From the IMG/VR virus record IMGVR_UViG_3300043449_002292, positions 62,001 to 126,000 of that record: a DNA stretch of 64,000 nt; one strand, written 5' to 3'. The notes below the pieces were generated by a model that made no database searches, had not been told where the DNA came from, and saw only the letters and a list, made by a program, of their open reading frames with translations. Shown in pieces: positions 52,239 to 62,900 of the stretch; the first letter of the stretch is position 1; every line of letters starts with the position of its first letter. The translations under genes were made by a program, and so were the position numbers. Source of the stretch: a virus.

Positions 52239-53191
52239 AGGATGCTCCCGCTTCTCATGATTTTAGAGAGGTTAATAATACCCTGAAACTTGTCCCAAGT
52301 TCTAGCCTGCGATTTCGCTTCTAGAAATTCCTGACGTGTCATCTCACCAACGTCCTTGTAATCACCGAGATTCAGTATCCTCACAGGGACGTCAAATTCC
52401 GACAGGGCTTTCGCCCACTTATGCTGCTTCTCTGGCATGTCACTGTCAAGTGCAAGGACAACAGGTGTTCTGTTTCTAGCGATCGCCTGGAACAGCGCTG
52501 ACTTCCTGGACATGTTGGAACCGAGGATCGCCGTCGCGTTACTGTCACACTTCGTCAGATCGAATGGACCCTCAACAAGCGTCAGCTCCTGACGCCAATC
52601 GAGATTCAGCTCGTTGAAGATGAATTCACCGCGTGGTATCGAGGGATTCACATACTTCCCAACAGCTTTCTTATCTATCGCGCGGGCGGTCCAGTAGTTC
52701 AGCTTTCCGTCGGAGTCGAATGACGGCATGATCACACGACGAGCGAGTCGACCACGTCGAACGAATCCGAGTCGGAAATACCACATCTCACGCAGTCCGA
52801 GCCCACGCTCATGGACATAATCAAGGCAAGCCCGCGTGTCAGGATCACGAGCATCGGTGCACTCAGCCAGCAACCTGAACCCCAACGGCAGCTCGACCTT
52901 CGGAGCTTCGACAACCTCATCCATGAACCGACGCTGGTGTGAACCAGTGACCCCCTCCCACCTCGCGGCGACCTCGGGTGATAGCTTACGCAGCACCTTC
53001 GCGATCGAGGCTCCACGGGCATCGCAGACCCAGCAGTGATACTGTCCTGTGTCGATGCGAACGATAAACTTTTGCTTCTTGGACTCCTTACAATCAGGAC
53101 AGCGAAAGGCAGCGTTGATGCCTTTTCGGTCCAACGTGCATGCTCCAAGAGCGCGCGTCAGGATCTCGACTCTTTCCTTGGCGTCTATCAC
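52235..53191 (-). CDS. DNA primase, T4 gp61/DnaG-type
   Basis: Makes RNA primers for lagging-strand synthesis with the helicase at 2549-3940. The 318-residue protein has an N-terminal zinc ribbon (FRCPDCKESKK and YHCWVCDARG, residues about 30-60). A linker follows, then a TOPRIM core. Glu is in LTLVEGPFDLTKC (about 218), and the DxD-like acid pair is in VVLALDSDMPEKQHKW. T4 gp61 has 342 residues. It overlaps the gp47-gp46 fusion start and follows the RuvC-like gene, so the block joins replication and recombination. Confidence 0.9.
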   Translation of the reverse strand: MIDAKERVEILTRALGACTLDRKGINAAFRCPDCKESKKQKFIVRIDTGQYHCWVCDARGASIAKVLRKLSPEVAARWEGVTGSHQRRFMDEVVEAPKVELPLGFRLLAECTDARDPDTRACLDYVHERGLGLREMWYFRLGFVRRGRLARRVIMPSFDSDGKLNYWTARAIDKKAVGKYVNPSIPRGEFIFNELNLDWRQELTLVEGPFDLTKCDSNATAILGSNMSRKSALFQAIARNRTPVVLALDSDMPEKQHKWAKALSEFDVPVRILNLGDYKDVGEMTRQEFLEAKSQARTWDKFQGIINLSKIMRSGSIL

Positions 53192-53208
53192 ATTAGAATA
53201 GTAAAAGG

Positions 53209-53748
53209 TTACTGAGCTTTTAACAGATACGCAGCCCGAGCCATCACGTAGGCGTCGGCAGCGTCATTGACCCCGGAGGCGAAGAGCGTCATACCCTTCC
53301 TCTTGCCCGTCGTCGCGACACGACGCGGGAGCTGAGTCCCGGTCACGACCTCAACCCACTCCATGATCTGATCCTTCGTGTCACGAGCCTTATCGATCTT
53401 GATCCCCAGACCGCGACGGGCTGATGTCGAATCGAAAAAGATCGGTTTCACGTTGAACACGTCATAGGCGAGCCAGGAGACGATGCCGTTGAATCGAGCG
53501 AGCGTCAGCAGTGTGTGGGCCGAGCTCATCCCACGGCGGAATCCCTGCAGGGGCTCCTCAATGGAGATCTTGGACACGAAGTATTTCGATTGCAGATCCA
53601 GCAGACCATTTCGAACCGCCTGCGCCTTGTCGAACAGGTTATCGTGTTTGATGAGCTTGAAGCTACCCATCTCAACCAAGCTGCCGTCATCATTCAGGAT
53701 CGCCCAACCCGTCGAAGATGTTGAGACATCGAGACCGAGTATCATCAC
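53209..53748 (-). CDS. RuvC-like Holliday-junction resolvase
   Basis: Cuts DNA junctions and branches, needed before packaging. The 179-residue RNase H-fold protein has Asp 7 in LGLDVSTSSTGWA, Glu 64/65 in KISIEEPLQGF, and C-terminal acids in GVNDAADAYVMA (Asp 162 and Asp 165). This is the four-acid pattern of RuvC. T4 uses the unrelated endonuclease VII (gp49) for this task. It overlaps the upstream LamG protein gene by 4 nt and lies 18 nt before the primase gene. Confidence 0.85.
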   Translation of the reverse strand: MMILGLDVSTSSTGWAILNDDGSLVEMGSFKLIKHDNLFDKAQAVRNGLLDLQSKYFVSKISIEEPLQGFRRGMSSAHTLLTLARFNGIVSWLAYDVFNVKPIFFDSTSARRGLGIKIDKARDTKDQIMEWVEVVTGTQLPRRVATTGKRKGMTLFASGVNDAADAYVMARAAYLLKAQ

Positions 53749-56048
53749 CAGTCCATCTTGATCCTGAAGAGGTAACGATCCTCGTCACGCTTCACGATCG
53801 GTTGGGCGAGGGTCGCACGCGCGACAACATTCAGGTTATCGTCGTGTAGGTTCACGCCGGTGATGATGACAGCGCCCATGTTGACATCATCCGGATCGTC
53901 CGATGCTCTCAACGGAATAAATGTTGGATTAGAGCTGGAGTTTATCTGGCCCGCAGCGCATGGGACGGTGATCTCCATCACGTGAACCTGACGCTCGCCC
54001 CGTAAAGAAAGCTCAAACTGCTCCTTTCCGAATGGGTAGAGGGTCGGGTTCTTAACAACTGCGATTCCCTCATCGTAAAGTATCGTTCCGACTCCTGCCC
54101 ACTTCGCGTGTGGGGTCAGAGCATCAGCGCGGTATAGACCTCCAAGACCGTTATCCTTCAGCTTGATCTGGATCTGACCTCCAGAACCCGTGATGCTGGT
54201 GTCTGTGATCTCGAAGCTTCCTGGATGTATCCTACCTCCATAAAAAAGGTTGCTTGTATCGAAGAAAACAACCTCGTTGGAAGAAGGATCACGTTGACGC
54301 TGAAATATGGTCAGAACTGATCCGATCTCGCTTCCGCTGGCGAGGTTATCAGGACCGACACCCTCAATCGCGCTTGAGATAGAGGACGGTAAGCTGTCAT
54401 CGGAGGCTATCAGTCCTTTAAAGAGAGAAGAAGTTGGAAGTAGATCGTTTAAGCTGACGGCAGAAATCTCGAGGTTTCCAAAGTCATTGACGTATTTTGA
54501 TAGTGAGGACGTCAGGCTGGGTTTAAAATCTAAGGATCCAGAGGACAGGATCTGGTAGTTTGGTCGAGTGAGACCGTTGTCGCAAGGTAGGACAGTTAGG
54601 TTACGCTTTACGAAAGACCCGGTTGCATACAGCAGGTTGTTAGCTTCCTGAAAGTCTGTCACGTTCCACGTAATCTCGGAGCCTGTCAGGTTGAAGAGAG
54701 TCGGATATATCCCTTGCACGAACTCCCTAACGAAATTGTCAACATTGATCTCATGCCCGCCGACCCCAAATGACATCGAGACGTTGAAAGCGTCCTGTGT
54801 GCTCTGCTGCGTTGTCTGGAACGGTGTAACAAAAACATCTCGCGTAGGAGATTCCTTGGTGAAGAGCACAGGAACGAAGAAGAGGAGATCTTCAGGAATG
54901 GTGCTTCCGACGCTATTGGACTGATAGTATGTTATCCCTTCGTCATCCAGGAATTTCTGCCAGATTCTAAATTCATGCGCTTCGGCCCTTAATGGGAAAT
55001 TGAGAGTTCCGCTAGGGGTGAACCCGATGGGATCCGTTATAAATGTTGAAGTTCCGCCGAGGACTGGGTTCGGACCATCGTAAAAATTACCGATGAATAG
55101 CGCATCCTGATCCATCAGGGGTGAATTGTAGATCGGCGCAATCGAGCTGCTGCCGACGTTAAAGTATCCTCTCTCCACACCGTCAACCACGAATGAGCCC
55201 GTTCCGTTGTCATACTCGGGTGACCACCTCACAACAACGTGGTGCCAGCTGTTCAGGCTCAGGCAGTTATCATCAGAGAAAAATGTGTAATTTCCGGCGA
55301 CCGCGTGATCAGGTCTAACTTCAGCAGATGCTGACAGCTGCAGCAGCAACCTGAACTTGTTCACCAGTCCCTCCTCATCGACAGATGAGCCAGAGCAAAG
55401 TGATAATGCGAACGTGGAGGAGAGGTGGTAGATGGTTCCAGGTTTGTAACCATCACTCGCGCTCGCGTTCTGGTACTTGGGATTTAGATAGCACTCCAGC
55501 GAGAACGCGGAATCAGGAGTGTAGGGACCGCGATCCCCAGACGTGATCTGATTATCGTAAACGATAACAGAGTCGCTGGGTAACCCGGAAGCGGTGAAAA
55601 AGTTCAAGCAGTTATAATTTGTGAAGTTCCAGTGGGCGTATGGGTTTTTGATTCGATAGTACGGAAATAGAATCTGCTTGATATTTGACTTTCGAAGGAA
55701 ATCAGAGTTGAGGGAGAACGGTGGTTCGAAACGAAGAGATTCGACCTGTTTGTTCCGCGCTGATGATCTGGAAAGAGAATTTACGCCTGATAGGTAGCTC
55801 TCAAGCCCTGCCGTGAGATCAGAGCCCGTTGACATGACAAGCTCTGACCTAATAGATTCAGGATCATCGGTTGAAAATTCAGAGTCTACAAAAGCTGGTT
55901 TGTCGACTTCTTTCTCGATGTGCGATGATCTTGCAAAGACAGGGACTGATCCAGTCACACCCTCCGAGGAGGACGAGAATGTTCTCCTCGGACGGGCTAT
56001 GACGGAAAATTTCTCGAAGTTATCGCTGCTGAGAGCTACGATGGACAA
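53745..56048 (-). CDS. Tail/baseplate protein with LamG-like (concanavalin-type) domain
   Basis: A 767-residue virion protein. Residues about 180-370 form a laminin G-like beta sandwich. FSLECYLNPKYQ is followed by GTIYHLSSTFALSLC, LNSWHHVVVRWSPEY, GSFVVDGVERGYF and DALFIGNFYDG, the usual order for LamG domains that bind sugar or protein surfaces. The last 90 residues (SSNPTFIPLR through VARATLAQPIVKRDEDRYLF) resemble the end of the adjacent 434-residue protein. It starts at TTG; a nearly perfect AAGGAGGT lies 7 nt upstream, which supports this rare start. It may be a receptor-binding or baseplate-fibre protein. Confidence 0.8.
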   Translation of the reverse strand: MSIVALSSDNFEKFSVIARPRRTFSSSSEGVTGSVPVFARSSHIEKEVDKPAFVDSEFSTDDPESIRSELVMSTGSDLTAGLESYLSGVNSLSRSSARNKQVESLRFEPPFSLNSDFLRKSNIKQILFPYYRIKNPYAHWNFTNYNCLNFFTASGLPSDSVIVYDNQITSGDRGPYTPDSAFSLECYLNPKYQNASASDGYKPGTIYHLSSTFALSLCSGSSVDEEGLVNKFRLLLQLSASAEVRPDHAVAGNYTFFSDDNCLSLNSWHHVVVRWSPEYDNGTGSFVVDGVERGYFNVGSSSIAPIYNSPLMDQDALFIGNFYDGPNPVLGGTSTFITDPIGFTPSGTLNFPLRAEAHEFRIWQKFLDDEGITYYQSNSVGSTIPEDLLFFVPVLFTKESPTRDVFVTPFQTTQQSTQDAFNVSMSFGVGGHEINVDNFVREFVQGIYPTLFNLTGSEITWNVTDFQEANNLLYATGSFVKRNLTVLPCDNGLTRPNYQILSSGSLDFKPSLTSSLSKYVNDFGNLEISAVSLNDLLPTSSLFKGLIASDDSLPSSISSAIEGVGPDNLASGSEIGSVLTIFQRQRDPSSNEVVFFDTSNLFYGGRIHPGSFEITDTSITGSGGQIQIKLKDNGLGGLYRADALTPHAKWAGVGTILYDEGIAVVKNPTLYPFGKEQFELSLRGERQVHVMEITVPCAAGQINSSSNPTFIPLRASDDPDDVNMGAVIITGVNLHDDNLNVVARATLAQPIVKRDEDRYLFRIKMDW

Positions 56049-56059
56049 CCACCACCTCC

Positions 56060-57364
56060 TTAGAAATCGAGGCGGACGCGCACTGTCAGATCTTTCTCGT
56101 CGTTCTTCTCTATCGGTCTCGACATCTTGGCGACTGCGAGCAGATTGTCATTCGCATCGTAAAGTCCGACCGTCGTGACGAATGAGAACGCCTTCTGCTG
56201 GTCCTGTCCCTCATCGATAACAGTGATTCTGCCGTCAGACTCGATGTATGTTGGGTTTGAAGAGTAGTTAAACTCGTCAGCGGTCGCGCGGCAGAAGAGC
56301 AGCGTGCTGTTGATGTTAGTGACATTCTGGAAGGTGATCGCGGTATTCGACCCTGAGCTGAAGCGACAGGATGCAATATGATCAACGATATCATCGATGC
56401 TGCCCGACGTGAGGAAGTCAGGGATGAATCTTGCCGCCGGATTTGATCCGTAGGCAGTCTGCAGAGAGCTACCAGATCCGATGATCGTCTCGTTTGTCGC
56501 AAGTCCTGAAACACTTGGATTACCAACAACCGATGAGATCGCGCCGGACACATGCTGATCACCCCACATGATCTTGGATAGATCAAGAACCGCAGTTCCT
56601 GCATCGTAGAACATTAGTCCGACCTTCGATGCAGTGTTCGAAGCGTCCACGATTTCACCGACCTCACCGCCGTATGTTGAACGCTTGCTGCTCGCAGAGC
56701 CAACATCGGTGAATATTGCAGATCCAGACGTCGAGGTGCGAAACAGATTGCTTCCTGTGTAAGTTGTCAGGGCTGCCGTGATAGCATTCTCTTGCGTCGA
56801 TCTATCAGCAGCGGGGGCTCCATCAACGACGCCTGTGGTGTAGAACCTCATCGCAAAAGTCTCACGCTTGATCGAGTCACGAGCGAAGAGTCGCTTAAAA
56901 TTTAGGAACAGGGCGTTATCAATACGATCGGTCGACGTGCTGGCCGGATCCGTATCGATGACAAATGGACTGTAGAAAGCCTGGTTCGCATCTCCGAGAA
57001 GCTTCGCAGCGTGCTGACGGTAGACGTCTATCTTCTCGCGCATCTGCAGCGATGAGCTTGGAAAGAGGAGCTTTCCCGCAGTGTCCTCACCGAGTTTGAT
57101 ATTCTGAACCGTTGACCCGCTGTACCACAACCCAACGCTCATATCGAACATTGGGTTCGCGGTCTGAAGGGTGTAATCCTGGTCGTACACGGTCTGGAAG
57201 AGTGAGGCTGTCACGGACGTTGCACCCGATCCGGTGACGAATACCTGGTATGATCGTCGTGTAGTTGATCCTGACACGTCCTCTTGTATCATGTCAACGA
57301 GCTGATTTAACGCAGACCTGCTGGATTTGATGTCTGCTGGTGAGATGTCCTTGTAAGTTGCCAT
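56060..57364 (-). CDS. Baseplate/tail structural protein sharing a C-terminal domain with its neighbour
   Basis: A 434-residue virion-type protein. The N-terminal part contains DISPADIKSSRSALNQLVDM and a polar linker, and the middle holds RREVIKALFLN-like short helices. The C-terminal 100 residues contain FNYSSNPTYI and VGLYDANDNLLAVAKMSRPI followed by KNDEKDLTVRVRLDF. The latter region parallels the end of the LamG protein encoded next. Proteins with this ending occur in baseplate clusters of T4-related phages as I recall them. The exact role is unknown. A short hairpin lies just before its start. Confidence 0.7.
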   Translation of the reverse strand: MATYKDISPADIKSSRSALNQLVDMIQEDVSGSTTRRSYQVFVTGSGATSVTASLFQTVYDQDYTLQTANPMFDMSVGLWYSGSTVQNIKLGEDTAGKLLFPSSSLQMREKIDVYRQHAAKLLGDANQAFYSPFVIDTDPASTSTDRIDNALFLNFKRLFARDSIKRETFAMRFYTTGVVDGAPAADRSTQENAITAALTTYTGSNLFRTSTSGSAIFTDVGSASSKRSTYGGEVGEIVDASNTASKVGLMFYDAGTAVLDLSKIMWGDQHVSGAISSVVGNPSVSGLATNETIIGSGSSLQTAYGSNPAARFIPDFLTSGSIDDIVDHIASCRFSSGSNTAITFQNVTNINSTLLFCRATADEFNYSSNPTYIESDGRITVIDEGQDQQKAFSFVTTVGLYDANDNLLAVAKMSRPIEKNDEKDLTVRVRLDF

Positions 57365-57375
57365 TTTATTCCTTG

Positions 57376-57392
57376 CCTGAGATTTTCTCAGG
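57376..57392 (-). other. Short hairpin next to a ribosome binding site
   Basis: CCTGAGA/TCTCAGG (7-bp stem, 3-nt loop) lies 11 nt upstream of the ATG at 57364, partly next to the Shine-Dalgarno AAGGAA. It could slow ribosome loading or act as a weak terminator, but there is no long T run after it. Confidence 0.4.
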
Positions 57393-57410
57393 AGATATCA
57401 ACTAACTTGT

Positions 57411-58115
57411 TTAGGTCTTAGCGATCCTGACCTCGAACTCTGCAACAGTTCCAGATTGCATTCCCGTGATGCTCACGTTCGTCCCAATATAGGAATCGGA
57501 ACTGTCGTTATAGATCTCAAACTGCGTGGTTGATATGGTCCTAACGGACAGCGAGAAGGAGAGGTTCGATCCGCCTGTCGTTGATGACGTTCCGGTGGCT
57601 GCGAGCACGTATGTTGCGATACCATCGCGATCGACAGAATCAGGTGTGAATCCTGAAATAGCCAGGAATTGATTCTTCACCTTAACCGTGAAAGCTTGAT
57701 CACGAAGCTCAGGATCAACCAACGTGAGGCCGCCTGAAGTCTGCGTCAAAGTTACAGTAGTAGATCCAGTTCTCGATAGATTTAGCAGCTTGCTAGTTGT
57801 AAGTGGTGCAGGTGTTGAAACTAACGTTGAGCTGGGAAGATACCTAAGATACGGGTTCGAGACAGACACGGATCTATACTTTAACGCTAGGTTCGCGCTC
57901 GTCTGAGCCTCGAAAACAGGTGTGTTCTTCTCGATCTTCTCCTTTCCGACAGTTCTTCCGAACTTGGGAATCATCGTGTAGTCGACCTCATCGTCCCCCA
58001 GCGCAAACTTCACGATAGAGAAGCTTCCGTCATTTCTTGAAAGGAACTGCCTGCCGATGTCGGTGAGAACAGCGTCCACGATGATGTTATTGGTTGAATG
58101 ATCCAGATATCCCAT
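57411..58115 (-). CDS. Virion structural protein, baseplate cluster
   Basis: A 234-residue protein. The N-terminal 60 residues (YLDHSTNNIIVDAVLTDIGR, then FSIVKFALGDDEVDY) have the look of a conserved tail protein start that I have seen in tail clusters of large phages. The rest is Thr/Ser/Val-rich and beta-like, with an end strand TVAEFEVRIAKT. It lies between an FN3-like protein gene and the 434-residue gene. A structural role in the baseplate or fibre is likely; no family name is offered. Confidence 0.7.
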   Translation of the reverse strand: MGYLDHSTNNIIVDAVLTDIGRQFLSRNDGSFSIVKFALGDDEVDYTMIPKFGRTVGKEKIEKNTPVFEAQTSANLALKYRSVSVSNPYLRYLPSSTLVSTPAPLTTSKLLNLSRTGSTTVTLTQTSGGLTLVDPELRDQAFTVKVKNQFLAISGFTPDSVDRDGIATYVLAATGTSSTTGGSNLSFSLSVRTISTTQFEIYNDSSDSYIGTNVSITGMQSGTVAEFEVRIAKT

Positions 58116-58187
58116 GTTTTACCCTAAGTTAGATATTAATTTTTCAAGTCGATTCTTAAAATTTTCTCCAAGATCTCGAGCTTGAAA

Positions 58188-59909
58188 TTACGTCGTCGTT
58201 ACGTTCCTCAAATCCTCTATCTTCACGTCAACATTGGACTGCTGCTGAAGATCAGTATTAAGTAGGACGAAACGGTAAAGTCCGTTTCTGTTTGTTGTCT
58301 TAATCAGTTGCAAATCTGTTCCCTTGCTATCTTTAACGGTTAAGTATTCGGGGTCGAAATACACTCTCATCGCTCGGGCTTCAGAAGATTTTACGCTGTC
58401 GAGACTCAGCTCGGCTTCCAGAAAATTATTAGGATATTGCTTTGGAGCGTTTCCCGGTGAGATCCTCTTCCTTATTAGCTTATTCTGCACTCTGTCGAAA
58501 GATATGAGAAATTGCGCGCTGTAGTTCGACGTGAGAGCATGAGCATCGACGGAAACGATCGAGTAGATGTATTTTGAGTCCTTGTCAAACTCAGAGTCAA
58601 CGTATGAATTTCTCGGACCATCGAGCGTCGTGATAAGATCGGGATCGACCGTCTCAGTTGAAGGAGTCTTAATGACGGAATCATCAAAAGTGATCTGGGA
58701 TATTAGGCTGAATGGTTCATCTATCGATGATCTTCTGAAAATCTGCCATCCCTTTATGTCAAGTTGAGTGTTGGTTGGATAGGCCCAGCTAATCTGGAGC
58801 AAGAGGTTCTCATAGTCCCAATGAAAATTGATATCGAAGGGAGGGTCTGGAGGTATGTACTCCTCGGTTATAACAGCTGCGAATGTTGATGGCCTTGATG
58901 AGAATAAAAAGCGCGACAGCTGCATCTGACCTGTATCTGCGCTGATCGTGGTGTTGTATGTCGATATCAATGTTCTAATGCTGTAGGCATACTGTATTCC
59001 GTATCGAACCTCAGTATCAACGTATGTGCAGATGCTAGGGTTGTTGATGTAGAATGTTCTCTTATTTTTGACAGCATCATCAACGACCTCGTATCTTTCG
59101 ATGATGTATCCGTGATGCTCAACATTTCGAAGATCGTATGTGGTGATAATCGAGAAATCCCCAACAGATGGAAGCTCAGGATCCAACTCATCGACTGTTG
59201 GTCCCCGGTTGCTCCTCCTTCTTGATCTTGCCGTGATCGCTTTCGAGTTTCTCTTAACGATCAGCGCTGCCGAAGAAACTGGTGACAGCGACGCTTCCCG
59301 TGATGAATCTGACAAATAGTAGTTGTCTATCATCATCGCGAGCTGCTCCTCAGCAGCAGCGTCTGTCGGTTCTATCTCAACACCGTTCTTAAAGAAAACT
59401 TTCCTGCTCTGGGATGCTAGGCTCAAATAGCGTTGTATGATGTCACCGTCGCTTGTGATCGAGGTGACAGCGTTCAAACGGGCTGCCGTGTCGGTGGCTG
59501 ATCCCGATGGCAGGCCCCTGACCCGCGCCGAGGCCTCGAACCTCTCACCGACCCTATTCCTAAAGTCAATGTCCTGAAAGTAGAGAATGGTCGCATCCGA
59601 TGTGATGCTTGACTCATTCGAGATATTTTCGACATTTTGTCTGATGAACTCATCGCTGACAGGAACGTTGGTCGAACGAACAGGATCAAACTGGATCCCG
59701 GTCCAGCTCAGCCTCACATATCTAGGAATCCTTTCTAGGGTATCGTTGGGTGTCAGCCCAGTAATCGGACGTTTAGATTTCGGAGCGTCATCGTTGATTC
59801 TCTCATCAGGAACGAAAAAGTTGTACACGAACCTAACGTCAGGTTTATCAGGAACAGGAATGTCCAGCAGCTGAAAAGCTCGGCTGATGTATGTCGAATC
59901 ATAACTCAT
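58188..59909 (-). CDS. Virion protein with fibronectin III-like domain
   Basis: A 573-residue protein. A region near residues 355-470 looks like an FN3 module: PPFDINFHWDYENLLLQISW is followed by DIKGWQIFRR, then YVDSEFDKDSKYIYSIVSVD. An earlier region with HHGYIIERYEVV and YGIQYAYSIRTL may be a second, divergent copy near 265-330. FN3 modules in phage tails usually act as spacers or weak carbohydrate binders. It lies in the fibre/baseplate cluster at the right of the window. The overall role is unknown. Confidence 0.7.
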   Translation of the reverse strand: MSYDSTYISRAFQLLDIPVPDKPDVRFVYNFFVPDERINDDAPKSKRPITGLTPNDTLERIPRYVRLSWTGIQFDPVRSTNVPVSDEFIRQNVENISNESSITSDATILYFQDIDFRNRVGERFEASARVRGLPSGSATDTAARLNAVTSITSDGDIIQRYLSLASQSRKVFFKNGVEIEPTDAAAEEQLAMMIDNYYLSDSSREASLSPVSSAALIVKRNSKAITARSRRRSNRGPTVDELDPELPSVGDFSIITTYDLRNVEHHGYIIERYEVVDDAVKNKRTFYINNPSICTYVDTEVRYGIQYAYSIRTLISTYNTTISADTGQMQLSRFLFSSRPSTFAAVITEEYIPPDPPFDINFHWDYENLLLQISWAYPTNTQLDIKGWQIFRRSSIDEPFSLISQITFDDSVIKTPSTETVDPDLITTLDGPRNSYVDSEFDKDSKYIYSIVSVDAHALTSNYSAQFLISFDRVQNKLIRKRISPGNAPKQYPNNFLEAELSLDSVKSSEARAMRVYFDPEYLTVKDSKGTDLQLIKTTNRNGLYRFVLLNTDLQQQSNVDVKIEDLRNVTTT

Positions 59910-59958
59910 AATAACACCCTACTAGTTTCCACGAACGGCAGTTTCATTATGGTAGCAA

Positions 59959-62900
59959 CTAATACATGCTAGCTAGGTGAAGTGAAGCTTGGCAGCAGAC
60001 ATTTCCGATAGATACACCGCCATTTATCGGGTCGCGATTGATGACGATAGAAATTTCACCAGAATCAGACACTTCCACCCAACCCTTTTCGATCAGGGAT
60101 GTAACCATATCTGTAGCGAGACCCCCACTGTCTGTTTCACTACGCCCCAGATCGATCTTGAATTCGTCCAGGTCGAAAGGGATCAGGAAGACCCTATCAA
60201 AATTTGACGGGAGTATCGCTCTATTGAGAACTGTGTCGTTTCTCATTAAGAACGAAGACGAAATTGCGTCGATAAGCTCCTTGTCTCCTGTCGTTATGCC
60301 CTCAACCTTTTTTAGATGATCAACCTCTCCGTTGCTGTTGAATATCTGATCCAACTGATCCGAGTTTGGAAGAACCAAACCTGCTAGTCCTAACGCGGAC
60401 GAAGTTTTCAGAGCAGCTCGTCCGGCATCGGAAGTAGAATCGTTAAATCTGATCGTCAGTGTTTCATCGAAAATCTTTCCACTCAGCTTGTAGAGGTAAG
60501 TCTCCATCATGTAGCTTAAAAACGTGTTTCTCACGATCTGGTCAAACTCAGTGTCAGTGATTGAGGAGTATCTCGAATCAGATTTCAAAGCGTCATATCT
60601 AAGCACCTGCTTCACGTCCCGTGAGTAAAGAACGAAGTTAGCTTTACGCGCTAGAGACGTGATGTAATCATCGGCGACAAAAGACAAACGCTCTAAATTA
60701 TTTGAGAACCCACCCGGTTGTATGAATAGTCTTGGATCAAAGATATATGTCTTCGGTGAGAAAGAAATGTCACTGAGCTCGTAATCCTTACGATGTAGAT
60801 CTATTTTAACCATACCGGAAGTTCCTGGTCGTAATGAGCTCGGCAAAAAACCTGCAGGAATTCCAACGGCAGCGATCCTGATGTTCTCTGCCTCTCTAGT
60901 CGCGAATGTTGATGACTGAAGGAGCAAATCAAAAACAGATGATTCGCTCGAATAGTAAGATGCTCTAGCTGGTACGTATCCCTTCGATGTCTGCGGCCTA
61001 TACTTATCAAGCATTGAACGACGTCGGATGATCTGCTGCGTCGTCAGATCGGACAGCATCTTGTAACCGTCCTCCGTCTTTATAACATCGCTCCTTGTTG
61101 AAGAAGAGACAAGATCGTTGGTGATGGTTACAAGCTCGTCCTTCGATTTCGAAAGCAGGCTTAAATAAGATGACATGTAGGCCGCGCTGTTTCGAACCTT
61201 TTCGTGCCTACCCATCAACGTGACAAAAGCGCTATAGGGTTCTGCATATGATGAGGGGGCAATATCACTCGTAGCGTAGTTGTCTCCAATAACATATTCT
61301 AAACCGCTTTGTAAACTTCCAATATCTGCAAGCGAATAGCTATCGAGAGAAATACCATCCGCCATGACGTTATCTTCAACTGTTATCGGGATGTTCGTTC
61401 CTTCCGCATTTGTCTCGACGACTGTCCGTGCTTCTGTAGTTGAGACGGTTCCAGACGTTAGGAAGGGAGTTCCAAGAAGACCAGCGAGCCTCACGAAGCA
61501 TTCGACAATTAACGAGAGCAGAGCAAATTCATCCAGACCGATGTATTTTGTGTATCCTGCGCTGTTTGTAATCGTCGCATCAGCTGGTAATCTTTCAGTG
61601 GCTGCGCTCAGGATCTGGTCATATGCATTTAAGATGTAATTAAACACATTGTCGGAAGAGCTAGTCTGCACAGTTTCAAATATGCTCTTAATCGTGTTAG
61701 GGTCTGTGACAACGTTATTAGACACCGTCTGCAAAAGATCATCGATAGCTTGCTTACCTCGTAGAACAGCTTCAAACGCTTGTTTAGCGCGCTTAAATTT
61801 ATCTTTTGTAAATCTACCTTGCTGAACTGTGTCATACTCGTTTACTATTTTCTCAATGTCCGACGTCGAAGCGTTGATGATGCTATTTTTTATGCTTTCT
61901 ATGTTGCTTTCTCTAAATTTGCTCTTATCAAGATTGTGGTTGTTCGGAGTATCAACGTCAATATAAAGATCGATAAACGCTGTAAGATCATTAACGTCAA
62001 GGTCTACGATCTCTTCCGCAGCAACTTCTGCGTATTCAGCAATTGTTTGTTCAAGATCTGCGACTTGATCATAGTAAGCTGTCGCGGCACCAGAATCTCC
62101 CGTTGTGTTGAAAAATAAAAGTGCAAAAAATCCAGCTGCAACGTTCGTTTCAGTTGGTGAGTTTGATGCTCTGCGTCCAACCACACGCTCCACGACAGCA
62201 GCCGATTTATCCTCGATCTGAATCGTGGTTGGAGATGCGCTGGCTTGTAATACTGAACTGTTCTCCGAGGTTCTGGTGGTCAGTAACGTCACTTTCCCAG
62301 TCTCGCTACCTGAGGCGCCGAGGACTCCTAAGGTTTCATACCACTTTAACCTACCAACAGTTTGTAGAATGAGTTGACGTAGATTAGCGCCGTTATTTTC
62401 AAATCCTTCACCGACGTATTCAGCATCGTTATATGCTGCAAGTGTTAACGCCGCGAATTGAAATTTTGTGCTATCGGAAGCGGTCGCTGTTTTTGTCGCA
62501 TTTATGAACTGATTAACTATAATTCGAAGTATCTCAGGAGGTGAGACCTGACTGCTGGTATCGAAACGACCAGTTATATGAGTTAAGAACTTAGTTATTG
62601 TTCCAAAATTTTTTACTGTCGTTTGGCAGTATGAATCCAGGTCCGTGAAGTTGAGATCTCCCTCGGAAATTGGTTTTCTTACAAGACCTCTGGGTCCCGA
62701 AAGACATATTCGACCCGCGCCGTCGCGCACGGTTGGATCATCTGTTTCAAGTGGAAGAACGGTCTTATCGCTAAGATGATACTGCAGAAATGGAAGCGAG
62801 ATTGCTCTAGAAGCTGAAAGATCGGAGATCTTCTTATAGAATGGAAAGCCATCAGACAATTTGGTTCCGTAAAAGATCGTCACAGGGTTCGAGATATCGA

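Noticed and set aside
62512-62522. Further ATAGTTA copy in the 1253-residue gene, and another near 33720 in the ligase fusion gene
   Set aside because: Both are inside coding sequence, encode ordinary residues and are not followed by a ribosome binding site and start codon.
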